The notes beneath the pieces are model-generated. The model had not been told where the DNA came from and did not search any database. It saw only the letters and a program-made list of their open reading frames with translations. DNA of 64,000 nucleotides, taken from NCBI RefSeq assembly GCF_900168295.1, contig NZ_FVZL01000017.1:29133-93132 (forward strand). The letters run 5' to 3'. Position 1 is the first letter of the stretch; every line of letters starts with the position of its first letter. Shown here one piece after another: positions 1-8,019 of the stretch. This DNA comes from Arthrobacter sp. P2b. GTDB taxonomy: Bacteria; Actinomycetota; Actinomycetes; Actinomycetales; Micrococcaceae. The translations under genes and the position numbers were made by a program.

Positions 1-1048
1 TTAAAGTGGGGCTTGTGTTGTTAATAAGTGCACTCCTTTCCCTGCGATTACGGGGGAGCGGTTTTCGCGTGCTTGAAGCTGCGCCGGTGAAGGCCTGGGC
101 TTTGGCCCACTCGTAAGGAAGGAGCCTTGCCTGGCGTTCTGCAGATCCGTAGAGGGCAGCTAGGCCCGGGAACTGGCCGACGAGTTCGTTTTCTACGTGC
201 TGCAGGGACCAGCCACAGGCACTGAAGTGGTTCAGCACGGCCATTCGGGCCTCGGACGGGCCCTTGAACTTAGCCGTGTCGTACAGACCGGTTCGCGCGA
301 CCCGTCGCAGCGGGGTCTCACTACTGGATTTCAGTGAGAGCGCCGGTAGCCCGGCGGTCCGTTGAGCGGCCATGGTCTTCATTTCTCGGGCCTTGAGTGC
401 GCGTTTGCGGGCCAGTTCCGGCGCCAACGCCGTACGCAGCTGCACTAAGCCCCGTGCTGGGTTGCGGCGGCGCAAGATGTCGTACGCCTGGGACAGGGGA
501 GTGATGAGGGTTTGGTGGCCACCGGACTTGTGGATCGTTCCTGGGACACGGATGCACCCGTCTGTGATGTTCTGGTGGGGGCTCGGGTCAAGACTGGTGG
601 CCATAAGGGCTAGCGCTTCAACCAGTTCCCGGGCCTCGGCTGCGTCCATCCGGTCGTGCAGCGGCACGTACAAGTGTCGTCCACCGCTGGGGGAGAAATC
701 CTCCACGAACCTCATGTCGCACTCCGACAACAATCGGCCCACCCGGACCGCGTCCGAGTCCACCACGCCCTTCAGCGCCTTCGAGGTATCAAAGTCCAAG
801 CACAGCGTGGAGACTCGGCCATCCGTGCCGTGCACCATTACAGCAGCAGGATGTCCCGGCAAAGAACGAGTGATCTTCGGCTCATTTTTCGGCCGAGGAT
901 ATTGAAACCTCTGCCCAATCCACCGCCCCAACCGGTACGAAGGCGCGCCAGCAATCAGCGGAGCAAGACCCCATGCATCTTCCGGTCTGGGACGTGGAGC
1001 GACACTCACAAGGGCATGCGTTGACGTCAATACCGGTTCCGGTACCAT
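1..1048 (-). CDS. Replication protein with AEP primase/polymerase-like domain (partial, C-terminus outside window)
   Basis: One minus-strand frame has no stop codon from position 1048 to the window edge, so this is a gene running off the left end (about 349 codons visible). The translation shows the archaeo-eukaryotic primase pattern: LCLDFD (hhhDhD, metal binding) at about residues 84-89, SPSGGRHLYVPL (S-x-H type motif) about 40 residues later, then IRVPGTIHKSGGHQTL. Such proteins act as plasmid replication initiators or primases. The ATG at 1048 is preceded by an AAGGA-like site at a rather long distance; a start further in (GTG at 1009) is possible. The frame and motifs are seen; the replication role is inferred. 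Confidence 0.72.
   Translation of the reverse strand, partial: MVPEPVLTSTHALVSVAPRPRPEDAWGLAPLIAGAPSYRLGRWIGQRFQYPRPKNEPKITRSLPGHPAAVMVHGTDGRVSTLCLDFDTSKALKGVVDSDAVRVGRLLSECDMRFVEDFSPSGGRHLYVPLHDRMDAAEARELVEALALMATSLDPSPHQNITDGCIRVPGTIHKSGGHQTLITPLSQAYDILRRRNPARGLVQLRTALAPELARKRALKAREMKTMAAQRTAGLPALSLKSSSETPLRRVARTGLYDTAKFKGPSEARMAVLNHFSACGWSLQHVENELVGQFPGLAALYGSAERQARLLPYEWAKAQAFTGAASSTRKPLPRNRRERSALINNTSPTL
1021..1044. promoter_or_regulatory. Two adjacent palindromes at the 5' end of the replication gene
   Basis: TTGACGTCAA (1021-1030) is a perfect 10-bp palindrome. It is followed directly by TACCGG-TT-CCGGTA (1031-1044). Both sit within the first codons of the rep gene if the ATG at 1048 is used, or just before it if a downstream start is used. 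Likely a protein-binding site; no known match is claimed. Confidence 0.35.
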
Positions 1049-1155
1049 AAGGACAGTAGTTCCTTTCGAGGTAACACAAATGGCACCCACAGCGTGGGTG
1101 TTGTAACAGCTCGGATCCGGATCTTGGCGGATGAGGGATCTGAGCGAAGGATTAG

Positions 1156-1184
1156 GAAGGTCCCTCCTTTTAGGAGGGGCCTTC
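1156..1184. terminator. Hairpin terminator after the partition-like genes
   Basis: A 12-bp stem with one G-T pair (GAAGGTCCCTCC / GGAGGGGCCTTC) and a TTTTA loop lies just beyond the stop codon of the minus-strand gene ending at 1190 and before the rep gene. The tail is only moderately T-rich, so efficiency is uncertain. Confidence 0.5.
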
Positions 1185-1189
1185 TTCCG

Positions 1190-1435
1190 TTAGGAAGCCT
1201 TATCGATAGGCAGGGCTCCTTGTTCCTGGTAGTCGTCTATGTCAGGCCAAATAGGCAACCCGCGAGCATCCAGCCGGATGCTCATCAGGAGGCGTTCGGC
1301 TGCCTGTCCTTTGGAGAGCCCCATGTGGGTGGCAAGACGTTCCACCAGAGCCTTAGCATCGGCAGCAACGTCAACTTTGAGGACGACGTTGCCGGCCCCT
1401 GTACCCCGTACGCGTCTGTGGATGGCTGTACTCAT
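1190..1435 (-). CDS. Small ribbon-helix-helix-like DNA-binding protein
   Basis: 81 residues from the ATG at 1435; an in-frame ATG at 1498 would add 21 residues. The C-terminal half (VVLKVDVAADAKALVERLATHMGLSKGQAAERLL) has the beta-strand plus two-helix pattern of CopG/ParG-like RHH proteins. It lies 72 bp after a ParA/MinD-like gene on the same strand, so it may be that ATPase's DNA-binding partner in partition. The palindrome GGTACCGGTACC at 1451-1462 lies just upstream of the shorter start, which favours that start and suggests autoregulation. Fold and role are inferred from pattern only. Confidence 0.6.
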   Translation of the reverse strand: MSTAIHRRVRGTGAGNVVLKVDVAADAKALVERLATHMGLSKGQAAERLLMSIRLDARGLPIWPDIDDYQEQGALPIDKAS

Positions 1436-1450
1436 AAGCCCGAGCCTATA

Positions 1451-1462
1451 GGTACCGGTACC
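1451..1462. promoter_or_regulatory. Palindrome GGTACCGGTACC upstream of the RHH-like gene
   Basis: Perfect 12-bp palindrome 15 bp before the ATG at 1435. A related motif (TACCGG-TT-CCGGTA) lies at the rep gene start. Possible operator or centromere half-site. Confidence 0.35.
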
Positions 1463-1507
1463 GTTAACTGCGCGGCCCGTTCGGCGTGTCGTTTCCATTA
1501 GACGAGG

Positions 1508-2971
1508 TCAGAAGCCTTTGGCCACCGCGGCAGCCGCGGCGAGCCAGGCGCGTTGGGTGGCGGGTTGGAGGGCCTCGTAGCGGATGGGTCCGTTGACCAG
1601 GGCGGGGTCGTAGGGGATGCGGACGACCGCGCGCACGTGCGGGGTGAATCCTTCGGCAATCCTGCGAGCTTCGTCCTTGGCGCGTTTGAGCGCGTCGCCG
1701 CTCATGCTGCGCTTGGCATCGGTGGACTCTGACACGATCACGACGGCGTTCCGTGCCAGCTCGGCGTCGTGGCCGCCGCGGGATTCGAGCGTTTGGAGGG
1801 TCAGGCGCGCGGCTTCGGCGCGGTCTTCAATGGCGGTGACCGGGACCACGAGCTGATTGGTGTGGTGGATCATTCGCCGCCAATTCGCGGCGCGGGCCGT
1901 GTTTCCGGAGTCCATGACGACCAGACGGTAGTAGCGGGTGAGTACCTGGTGGGCGATGTCCACCTCCTCTGCGGTCACTTCGTGGTCGCCCTCCTCGTTC
2001 TCGTCTGAGCGCAGGACGTCGAACTTGTCCGAGGTCTGGTGGTGGACGAACTGGGCGATTTCTGCTGCTTGGGCGCTGGGGGAGAGCAGCGCCTTTGATG
2101 AGTCGATGAGATCCAGGACGCTGTTGTTGTGGCCGCCCTTTTCGGTGCGCCAGCCGAGCGTGCCCTGTGATTCGTTGTTGTCCCAGGCCACGGTCGCTGC
2201 GCCGCTGTAGCGGGCCAGGATCGCGCTGAGCATCACGACGGTGGGGGTCTTGTTCGCTCCGCCCTTGCGGTTGACGACAGCTACGGTGCGGGGGCCGGGC
2301 CAGTGCTGGCTCACTGTGCGGATATCTTCCCGTTCGGCCAGTTCCTCGGCTGATGGGTCCATGCGGAAGCCCAGGCGGCTGAGAACGCCCCGCCAGCCGC
2401 GCGTGGCCGGCTGGAGCACGGGCGCGCTAATGAGGAACGAAGTGTCTTTGAGGCTGCGCCGAGTGGCAGGCTCCACGGCGGCTGCTGTGGCAGCCGGTGC
2501 GGGCCCCTCGGCGGGAGCGGCTGTAACGGCTGCGCCGAATGTCACCGGCGCAGCGTCGGCAGCTTGTGCCGGCGCCTCCTCGGACGGAGAGGAAGCAGGG
2601 ACCGAAACAGGCGTAGGTGCAGGCGCGGCCGTGGTCGTGGCCTTGGCCGTTTCGGGCGAAGGGGATGCCGTAACGGGCAGACGGTCCTGCTCCCGCTTCG
2701 GGGTGGGCTTGATCGGAGCGGCCTCGCTGACGACGCCCTCGGGGGAGACGATTATGAGGCCCTGCCCGTCCGGGTCGGTGGTGCTGACGCGGACGGGTCG
2801 GCCGAGCTGAGCAGCGGTTTCAGTGATCATCCGTAATGCATCGCTAAGGACGGCGGCTTCGTCGGCGGCCTCGATCGCGTGGGAGGTCCCGTTGATGGTG
2901 ACTTCGCCGGTTCCGTTGGTCCGCAGAACGGCGTTGATCTTGGGGAAGTCGAGCGCTTGAGTTTCCATCAT
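1508..2971 (-). CDS. ParA/MinD-family ATPase with long Ala/Pro-rich linker
   Basis: 487 residues. The C-terminal half is a ParA/MinD-type ATPase with a deviant Walker A (NRKGGANKTPT) at about residues 230-240 and a LVVMDSGNTARAANW segment further on. Residues 1-75 form a small unknown domain, and about 90-165 is an Ala/Pro/Thr-rich linker. The start is ATG 2971 (a second ATG at 2968) behind AAGGA. It is the downstream neighbour of two cell-envelope genes and lies opposite the transfer operon. It could therefore serve plasmid partition or positioning of the transfer machine; MinD-like proteins of this fused type accompany actinobacterial secretion loci. Confidence 0.75.
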   Translation of the reverse strand: MMETQALDFPKINAVLRTNGTGEVTINGTSHAIEAADEAAVLSDALRMITETAAQLGRPVRVSTTDPDGQGLIIVSPEGVVSEAAPIKPTPKREQDRLPVTASPSPETAKATTTAAPAPTPVSVPASSPSEEAPAQAADAAPVTFGAAVTAAPAEGPAPAATAAAVEPATRRSLKDTSFLISAPVLQPATRGWRGVLSRLGFRMDPSAEELAEREDIRTVSQHWPGPRTVAVVNRKGGANKTPTVVMLSAILARYSGAATVAWDNNESQGTLGWRTEKGGHNNSVLDLIDSSKALLSPSAQAAEIAQFVHHQTSDKFDVLRSDENEEGDHEVTAEEVDIAHQVLTRYYRLVVMDSGNTARAANWRRMIHHTNQLVVPVTAIEDRAEAARLTLQTLESRGGHDAELARNAVVIVSESTDAKRSMSGDALKRAKDEARRIAEGFTPHVRAVVRIPYDPALVNGPIRYEALQPATQRAWLAAAAAVAKGF

Positions 2972-2977
2972 CTGTCC

Positions 2978-3493
2978 TTACTTTGTGCCGTTCGGGGGCG
3001 TGAAACGGTTGACCTGCCAGGGTTTGTCGGCTGCGCTGCGGAGCAGTTGCACGTCGTAGTCGCCGGCGTCGGTGGGAAAGACGATATGGCAGCCGAAACC
3101 GTTGTTCTCATCGATCCTGAGCTGGCCCGTTCCGGTGATCCTGGTGGCCGGGATGTTGGCCGGGTCAACGTATTGGTAATCAGCGGTTGCTTGGGCGGTC
3201 AGCAGCTGCCCGAGCTCCTGGATCCATTGTTTGTCCGGGACCGTGGGACGGGCGTAAAGCGTCATGGCCTTGGTCGCGGTTTCCAGCGCGGCTGTTTTGC
3301 TTGCCTCGTCCCAGGCGACGCCCAGGGTGGCCGGTGCTGTGCCGCCGGGAGCTTGCGGCTTGCCGCCTGCGCTGAGCGTGGCCGGGCTCGCGGCGGAAGC
3401 ACTGGGCAATGGTTCCGCGGGTGTTGTGCTGGATACCGGCGCGCAGGCCGTGCACACAAGCAGGGCCGCGAGGGCTGTCAGGGCGCTTTTCAT
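2978..3493 (-). CDS. Lipoprotein-like envelope protein, probable transfer accessory
   Basis: 171 residues with a hydrophobic signal (ALTALAALLVCTAC) ending in a Cys at residue 17, followed by a Ser/Pro/Ala-rich stretch. The residue at -3 of the putative lipobox is Cys rather than the usual Leu, so lipidation is plausible but not certain. The rest resembles an NTF2/VirB8-like small domain of the kind found in actinobacterial transfer loci (DKQWIQELGQLLTAQATADY; WQVNRF near the end). Its start overlaps the stop of the cell-wall hydrolase by 4 bp, so the two are translationally coupled. Confidence 0.6.
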   Translation of the reverse strand: MKSALTALAALLVCTACAPVSSTTPAEPLPSASAASPATLSAGGKPQAPGGTAPATLGVAWDEASKTAALETATKAMTLYARPTVPDKQWIQELGQLLTAQATADYQYVDPANIPATRITGTGQLRIDENNGFGCHIVFPTDAGDYDVQLLRSAADKPWQVNRFTPPNGTK

Positions 3494-4572
3494 GGTTCCT
3501 CCGGTGAGTCGCTGCCGGGCAGGTAGAGAAAGGCGCTGGGAGTGCCGTTCTCTACGGTGCGGGTGTAGTAGGTGTGGTCATTCGGGGCGGGGTTGCCGTT
3601 GTAGCCCTCTTCCAGGAAGCTTCCGTCACCGTTGACGGCTTTGACGACGGCGACGTGCCCGTAGGTGCCGTCTGCGCCTCCGGTGCCGGGGGAGTACCAG
3701 ACGACCGCGCCGACACGGGGTTTTCCACCGGTGGGCCAGCCCTTGGCGTCCCACCCGTCTTTCCAGGTAAGGGCCGAGCCGAGCACGGCACCGTCAGGCC
3801 GGAACGTGCCGTTCAGGACCTTGTAGGGGGCGGTGGTGCTGCCAAGCTGCTGGTTGACACGCCAGAGGGCGAAGTCGACGCATTCGCGGTTGTACATGCC
3901 CAGCGGGGATGGCTCGTATATCTTGGCCGTGCGCCACGGCAGATCATCGTCTTTGCCTGATTGGCCCGGGATCCCGCAGGAGCTTTCCCCGCCGACATCG
4001 GTGATCTGAACGTCGGCCAGGGCGGCGACGACCTCGACGGCGGCCGCCCAGTAGGACTGATAGTGGAACGGGTCGGCGTTGCGCTGGACCCGGTGCGCGG
4101 CCGTGGTGGGTTCGAGCTGTTCCCACCCGCCGACCTTCTGCAGGGCGGTGAAGAAGTTCGTGGCTGAAGTCGTTGGGTTCATGCGGTCCGGGTAGGTTCC
4201 CCATGCGCCGTTGTCGCGCTGCTGGAACAGCCCCCGGGAGTCAGGGCCTGGGCCGTCGCCGTAGTCCAGTACACGCAGCCCGGATTCACCCATGGCCGTC
4301 ATGACACCGATCGTCTGCCCCCGGGCAGACAGGCCAAGGGCTTTGCCTGCGTTGATGACCAGGGCCGCGTTCTTCAGTTGATCGCCCTCGTACCCGGCGA
4401 CAGCGACCTTGGGCAGCTGGCCTGCGTCAACGCTGACGCTGGACCCGGTCGGTGAGCAGAAGTCGGCAGCGGCCTGAGAGCCCCCGCCGAACAGGATCAT
4501 GGACAGCACCAAGCCGACGGGTGCGAGGACGGCGCCGGCGACCAGCGCAGGCGCGCTCGTTCGTGATTGCAT
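3490..4572 (-). CDS. Transfer-associated peptidoglycan hydrolase (lysozyme-like plus CHAP domain)
   Basis: 360 residues: N-terminal membrane anchor or signal (about 8-34), a lytic-transglycosylase-like region around residues 75-165 (GVMTAMGESGLRVLDYG, SRGLFQQR, NPTTSATNFFTAL), and a C-terminal CHAP-type amidase with Cys in NRECVDFALW at about residue 230 and His in YGHVAVVKAV. This is the usual actinobacterial VirB1 equivalent, which opens the cell wall for the transfer channel. It is encoded divergently from the secretion operon, with only the HTH gene between. The 4-bp overlap with the lipoprotein gene indicates one transcript. Confidence 0.85.
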   Translation of the reverse strand: MQSRTSAPALVAGAVLAPVGLVLSMILFGGGSQAAADFCSPTGSSVSVDAGQLPKVAVAGYEGDQLKNAALVINAGKALGLSARGQTIGVMTAMGESGLRVLDYGDGPGPDSRGLFQQRDNGAWGTYPDRMNPTTSATNFFTALQKVGGWEQLEPTTAAHRVQRNADPFHYQSYWAAAVEVVAALADVQITDVGGESSCGIPGQSGKDDDLPWRTAKIYEPSPLGMYNRECVDFALWRVNQQLGSTTAPYKVLNGTFRPDGAVLGSALTWKDGWDAKGWPTGGKPRVGAVVWYSPGTGGADGTYGHVAVVKAVNGDGSFLEEGYNGNPAPNDHTYYTRTVENGTPSAFLYLPGSDSPEEP

Positions 4573-4608
4573 GTGTCCCCCTCACATCTGATCGTCAGCT
4601 GCTTCGCC

Positions 4609-4881
4609 CTAGGGCTGGTCCTCGTCGTTCACTTCTGGTGTCTGGCCCTTCCTCAGCGTGTTCCGGTTCTCCCAGACCCAGTCCTTGACTTGATCTCTGG
4701 CGATCAACCATGTCTTCTCGACTTGGTAAGCAGGAATCACTCCGGTTTGGAGCCAGCGGTAGACGGTGTTTCGGGACAACCCGAAGATCTCTTCGAGGTC
4801 CTGAGGCGTAAGACGCTCCGGGTACTTGGCGAAGAGTGCTTCCAGGTACTTGGGGTCCACGCTCAGTCCGTCCCACCGCAT
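4609..4881 (-). CDS. BldC/excisionase-like helix-turn-helix regulator
   Basis: 90 residues. The middle (LTPQDLEEIFGLSRNTVYRWLQTGVIPAYQV) is a clear MerR/HTH_17-type DNA-binding domain as in BldC, AlpA and excisionases, followed by a short basic/acidic tail. It lies between the two divergent arms of the transfer region. Directly upstream of its start are four hexamers spaced exactly 10 bp apart (4905-4940), an arrangement that fits cooperative head-to-tail binding known for BldC. A role in controlling itself and the transfer operon is inferred. Confidence 0.8.
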   Translation of the reverse strand: MRWDGLSVDPKYLEALFAKYPERLTPQDLEEIFGLSRNTVYRWLQTGVIPAYQVEKTWLIARDQVKDWVWENRNTLRKGQTPEVNDEDQP

Positions 4882-4904
4882 AGAGCCATCCTAGACCACA
4901 AATT

Positions 4905-4940
4905 GGTACTGTGATGTACTGGAAGTGACTGAAAGGTACT
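4905..4940. promoter_or_regulatory. Four 10-bp-phased direct repeats (putative operator of the HTH regulator)
   Basis: GGTACT at 4905, TGTACT at 4915, GTGACT at 4925 and GGTACT at 4935 are in perfect 10-bp register, one helical turn each. They sit between the HTH gene (start 4881) and the plus-strand transfer operon (first gene 5025), where a regulator could control both directions. Confidence 0.6.
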
Positions 4941-5024
4941 AAAGCTGTTGTTGGGGGTCACTTTTGGCCTTTCGTGTCGGATGGTACCGATACGATCTTT
5001 GCGGACATTAGTAGGGGATGTGAA

Positions 5025-5642
5025 ATGCCGGTCTCAAAGAATCGCTGGGTGACGCTCGGCGCAGAAACTATCGACGAACCCGTTTCAGCTATCCCGGAAG
5101 AGCCGCCTTTCGTCCCTACGGGGGCGACCAGGCCACAGCTGAGTGTTCCGCAACCGGACCAAGCGGACCGGCTTCCCCGCAGGAACGTCGCGGGGAGGGA
5201 ACCGGGTTTCTGGTGGCTTGGCGTGCACGGCGGCGCGGGTGAAACATCGCTTGCCCGGCTGGACAAGAACACACGGGCCGCCGAGCATCACTGGCCTTTG
5301 AGGGCCGCCGGATCCGTGATCGTCCTGGTTGCCCGGTCCAATATCCCGGGCCTTCGTGCGGCACGGCTGGCTGCAACTGAATGGGCTTCCGGTTCTCTTC
5401 CCGGGATCCATCTCGCCGGCCTGGTGGTGATGGCTGACGCTCCCGGACGGCTCCCCAAAGAGATCCGCGACTTCGCCCGCGTCGTCGGCGGGGGAGTGCC
5501 CCACATGTGGCACTTCCCCTGGGTGGACGCATGGCGTTACGGCCACGATGTCGCCGCCGAGGAACTTCCCAAAGAAGCCCGCACCACCCTTGAACAGGTG
5601 CACATCGCAATAACGGCCACCGCCGGACTCCCGGCCAAGTAG
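5025..5642 (+). CDS. DUF6668-like transfer-region protein
   Basis: 205 residues from the ATG at 5025 (GGGGA upstream); an upstream start at 4974 would add 17 residues with a poor site. The hallmark is FWWLGVHGGAGETSL around residues 64-78, a P-loop-like Gly-rich turn lacking the usual Lys, followed by strands VIVLVARS and GLVVMAD. This resembles the degenerate ATPase-like proteins at the head of actinobacterial conjugation operons; assignment to DUF6668 is from memory of that motif. First gene of the rightward transfer operon, 12 bp before the next gene. Function unknown. Confidence 0.6.
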   Translation: MPVSKNRWVTLGAETIDEPVSAIPEEPPFVPTGATRPQLSVPQPDQADRLPRRNVAGREPGFWWLGVHGGAGETSLARLDKNTRAAEHHWPLRAAGSVIVLVARSNIPGLRAARLAATEWASGSLPGIHLAGLVVMADAPGRLPKEIRDFARVVGGGVPHMWHFPWVDAWRYGHDVAAEELPKEARTTLEQVHIAITATAGLPAK

Positions 5643-5654
5643 AAAGAAGAAGCA

Positions 5655-5963
5655 ATGCACTTCGAAGTCCTGAACATCGCGACCGATGTTCTGACCCAGG
5701 TCACTCCGCCACCAGGCGGGGGGATTCCCAACCCGGGCACGGGCGAAGCACCTCCAGGATCTGAAGGCGTGCTGACGATCCTCAAGTGGCTCGCATGGAC
5801 CGTCTTCGGCCTTGCCGTCGCGGGCATCCTGATCTGTGCCGGAACGATGATGGTCAACAACAAACGCGGCCAGGGTGGTGAACATGCCGGCGCTCTGGCG
5901 TGGGTCCTGGGCGGGTGCATCCTGGCAGCCTCCGCTGGCGGCGTCGTAGGCGCCCTGGTCTAA
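5655..5963 (+). CDS. Small two-helix membrane protein, VirB2/TrbC-like pilin candidate
   Basis: 102 residues. After a Pro/Gly-rich N-terminal part there are two hydrophobic helices (about 43-66, ILKWLAWTVFGLAVAGILICAG, and about 81-101) split by a short basic loop (NNKRGQGGEH). Size and topology match VirB2/TrbC pilins and the small membrane proteins at this operon position in actinobacterial transfer systems. No cleavage site is obvious. It lies between the DUF6668-like gene and a bitopic protein. Confidence 0.5.
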   Translation: MHFEVLNIATDVLTQVTPPPGGGIPNPGTGEAPPGSEGVLTILKWLAWTVFGLAVAGILICAGTMMVNNKRGQGGEHAGALAWVLGGCILAASAGGVVGALV

Positions 5964-5974
5964 GGAGCCGAGCC

Positions 5975-6700
5975 ATGACTGAACCGACAGTGAACGAAGA
6001 CCAGAATCCGCTGACCCAACCTAAGTTCATCATCTCGGCCGTTGTCGTGGCGATCATTGTCGCGCTCGGGATCATCCTGGCCCTGGTTCCCCGAGGTGGC
6101 GGAACGTCGTCCCCTGAACCGAGCACCACCAGCACGAGCACCAGTAGCGGCCAACCTACCGCGACATCGGCGGCCAGCATATGCGGCCTGCCTTCTGGTG
6201 ACCAGGACAAGCCAGCCACCGCACCCACCGACACCAAATGGGAGCTGATCGGCAAGATCGCCGCCCCAACATCGCCCGCGCAATTCGGCCCCGGCAAGAC
6301 CGACGCCAACGGCCTCCGCTCCTGCTTCGCACACTCACCAACAGGGGCGCTCTACGCGGGGGCAAACATGATTGTCCTCGGGAGTTCTGGACGCCCCGAC
6401 CTGTTGGCACAGCATCTCGTGGTCGAGGGGCCGGAACGAGACAAGATGCTGTCGGAGCCACCGACCAGCGCCCCAACGACGGCACCGTTTCAGATCGCGG
6501 GCTACAAGGTCGTGGACTACTCCGGCGATCGCGCCGTCATTGAATACGGCCTCACAGCAGCAAACGCCAGCGTAGGGTCAGTGCCCGTTGCAATGCAGTG
6601 GCAAGGGGGAGATTGGAAATGGGTTCTGCCAGCCACGGGCATGGCAGAAGCACGACAGCTTTCTGATTTGAATGGGTTTATTAGTTGGGCGGGTGCCTAA
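5975..6700 (+). CDS. Bitopic membrane protein of the transfer operon
   Basis: 241 residues from ATG 5975, preceded by AAGGAG. One transmembrane helix at about residues 18-42 (FIISAVVVAIIVALGIILAL), then a Ser/Thr-rich linker and an extracytoplasmic domain. The domain ends in a pattern (VPVAMQWQGGDWKWVLP) common to actinobacterial VirB8-position proteins. The 3' end overlaps the VirB6-like gene by about 29 bp if that gene starts at 6672. Likely a structural part of the secretion channel; the family is not assigned. Confidence 0.65.
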   Translation: MTEPTVNEDQNPLTQPKFIISAVVVAIIVALGIILALVPRGGGTSSPEPSTTSTSTSSGQPTATSAASICGLPSGDQDKPATAPTDTKWELIGKIAAPTSPAQFGPGKTDANGLRSCFAHSPTGALYAGANMIVLGSSGRPDLLAQHLVVEGPERDKMLSEPPTSAPTTAPFQIAGYKVVDYSGDRAVIEYGLTAANASVGSVPVAMQWQGGDWKWVLPATGMAEARQLSDLNGFISWAGA

Positions 6701-8018
6701 CTTGTTTCCGGCCAACGAGAACGGTCAAGCCTGCAAACCGTGGGAAGTTGGATGCGTCGTTTCAGACTGGGCGAATGATCGTGCCAATGACGCGGTCAAG
6801 AACATGGCTCAGGCAGTCGCAGACGCTGTGGGAAACACGGTCAAGACGCTGGGGACGTTCTGGGTCGATGTGGGAACTCCCGCCCTAACCGCAGCCCCGG
6901 GAGGGTCTACCGCGAGTGATCCGGTGTTGTTTCTGCAGAACAGTCTCTACTTCTGGACAGCTTCGCTGGCTGTGATGTCCGTGCTGGTGGGTGCGGGGAA
7001 GATGATGATCGAACGCAGGGGTGCTCCCTTGCGGGATCTGGTGCGTTCGCTGGCGACTTTGATCGTGGTCTCCGGAGCTGGCGTGGTGGCCGTGGGATTG
7101 CTGACGGTCGCGGCCGACCAGTTCTCTGCCTGGATCATCACTAACTCAACGAACGGAACGTCGTTCAACGAAAACATCACGGCTCTTCTGGCGCTTTCGG
7201 CCACCAGCCCGATCGGGTCGATCATGATCATCCTCCTGGGGCTGATCGCGATCCTGGCCTCGGTAATCCAGATCGTCCTCATGATCATCCGTGGTGGCCT
7301 GCTCATCATCCTGACGGGGATCTTCCCTACGGCTGCAGCTTTCAGCAATACCGAGGCCGGCAAGGGCTGGTTTCAGAAGTGCACAGCTTGGCTGATCGCC
7401 TTCATTCTCTACAAGCCCGCGGCCGCCATCGTCTACGCGACGGCTTTCCAGCTCAGTGGCAGCGAGATCTTCGGGAACGTTAGTGACGGCAAGGACTTCG
7501 GCTCCGCGCTGCTGAGTACGGTCACCGGACTGGCTCTGATGGTCATTGCCCTGTTTGCCATGCCGGCCCTTATGCGGTTCGTCACCCCAATGGTTGGTGC
7601 TGTCGCTGGCGGCACTGGGGCCATGGCTGCAGGAGCAGTCGGCGCACTGGCTTCGGGTGCGATCAGCTTGGGTATGGCTGGGCGAGGCGGCGGGTCATCC
7701 ACTAACTCGACGACAACCAGCGACACATCGAGCCAGAACCCTGGAGCGGAGGGCCCCTCGGGGACTGGGAGCCAGGGAACGGCAGGAACGTCCGGCACGG
7801 CAGGAAAGAACAGCGGCCACGGTGGAGCCACTGGCGCGGAAGCATCTAACGGTTCGGGGAGTGCTGCTTCAGGCAGTGGAGCGGCTGCCAGCGGTGCAGC
7901 TGCCGCCGCGGGTGCAGGCGGTGTCGCCGTACTGGCCGCACAGAAGGGCGTTGAAGCAGGCCAAGCCGCTTCAGGGGCCATCAACGACATAAGCGAAGAA
8001 TCCACGGGGGGTGCCTGA
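6672..8018 (+). CDS. VirB6/TrbL-like polytopic channel protein
   Basis: 448 residues. Residues about 95-320 hold at least five to six transmembrane helices (for example FWTASLAVMSVLVGAGKMM, IMIILLGLIAILASVIQIVLMII, LLIILTGIFPTAAAF), followed by a long Gly/Ser/Ala-rich tail. This is the layout of VirB6/TrbL proteins of actinobacterial conjugative systems. The ATG at 6672 overlaps the previous gene; GTG 6690 is an alternative start. The stop is immediately followed by the SCO6880-family gene. Probable inner-membrane pore of the transfer apparatus. Confidence 0.8.
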   Translation: MGLLVGRVPNLFPANENGQACKPWEVGCVVSDWANDRANDAVKNMAQAVADAVGNTVKTLGTFWVDVGTPALTAAPGGSTASDPVLFLQNSLYFWTASLAVMSVLVGAGKMMIERRGAPLRDLVRSLATLIVVSGAGVVAVGLLTVAADQFSAWIITNSTNGTSFNENITALLALSATSPIGSIMIILLGLIAILASVIQIVLMIIRGGLLIILTGIFPTAAAFSNTEAGKGWFQKCTAWLIAFILYKPAAAIVYATAFQLSGSEIFGNVSDGKDFGSALLSTVTGLALMVIALFAMPALMRFVTPMVGAVAGGTGAMAAGAVGALASGAISLGMAGRGGGSSTNSTTTSDTSSQNPGAEGPSGTGSQGTAGTSGTAGKNSGHGGATGAEASNGSGSAASGSGAAASGAAAAAGAGGVAVLAAQKGVEAGQAASGAINDISEESTGGA

Positions 8019-8019
8019 G

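Noticed and set aside
372..905. 177-residue plus-strand frame near the left edge
   Set aside because: It lies antisense to the long open frame with primase motifs and has no recognisable domain or ribosome site.
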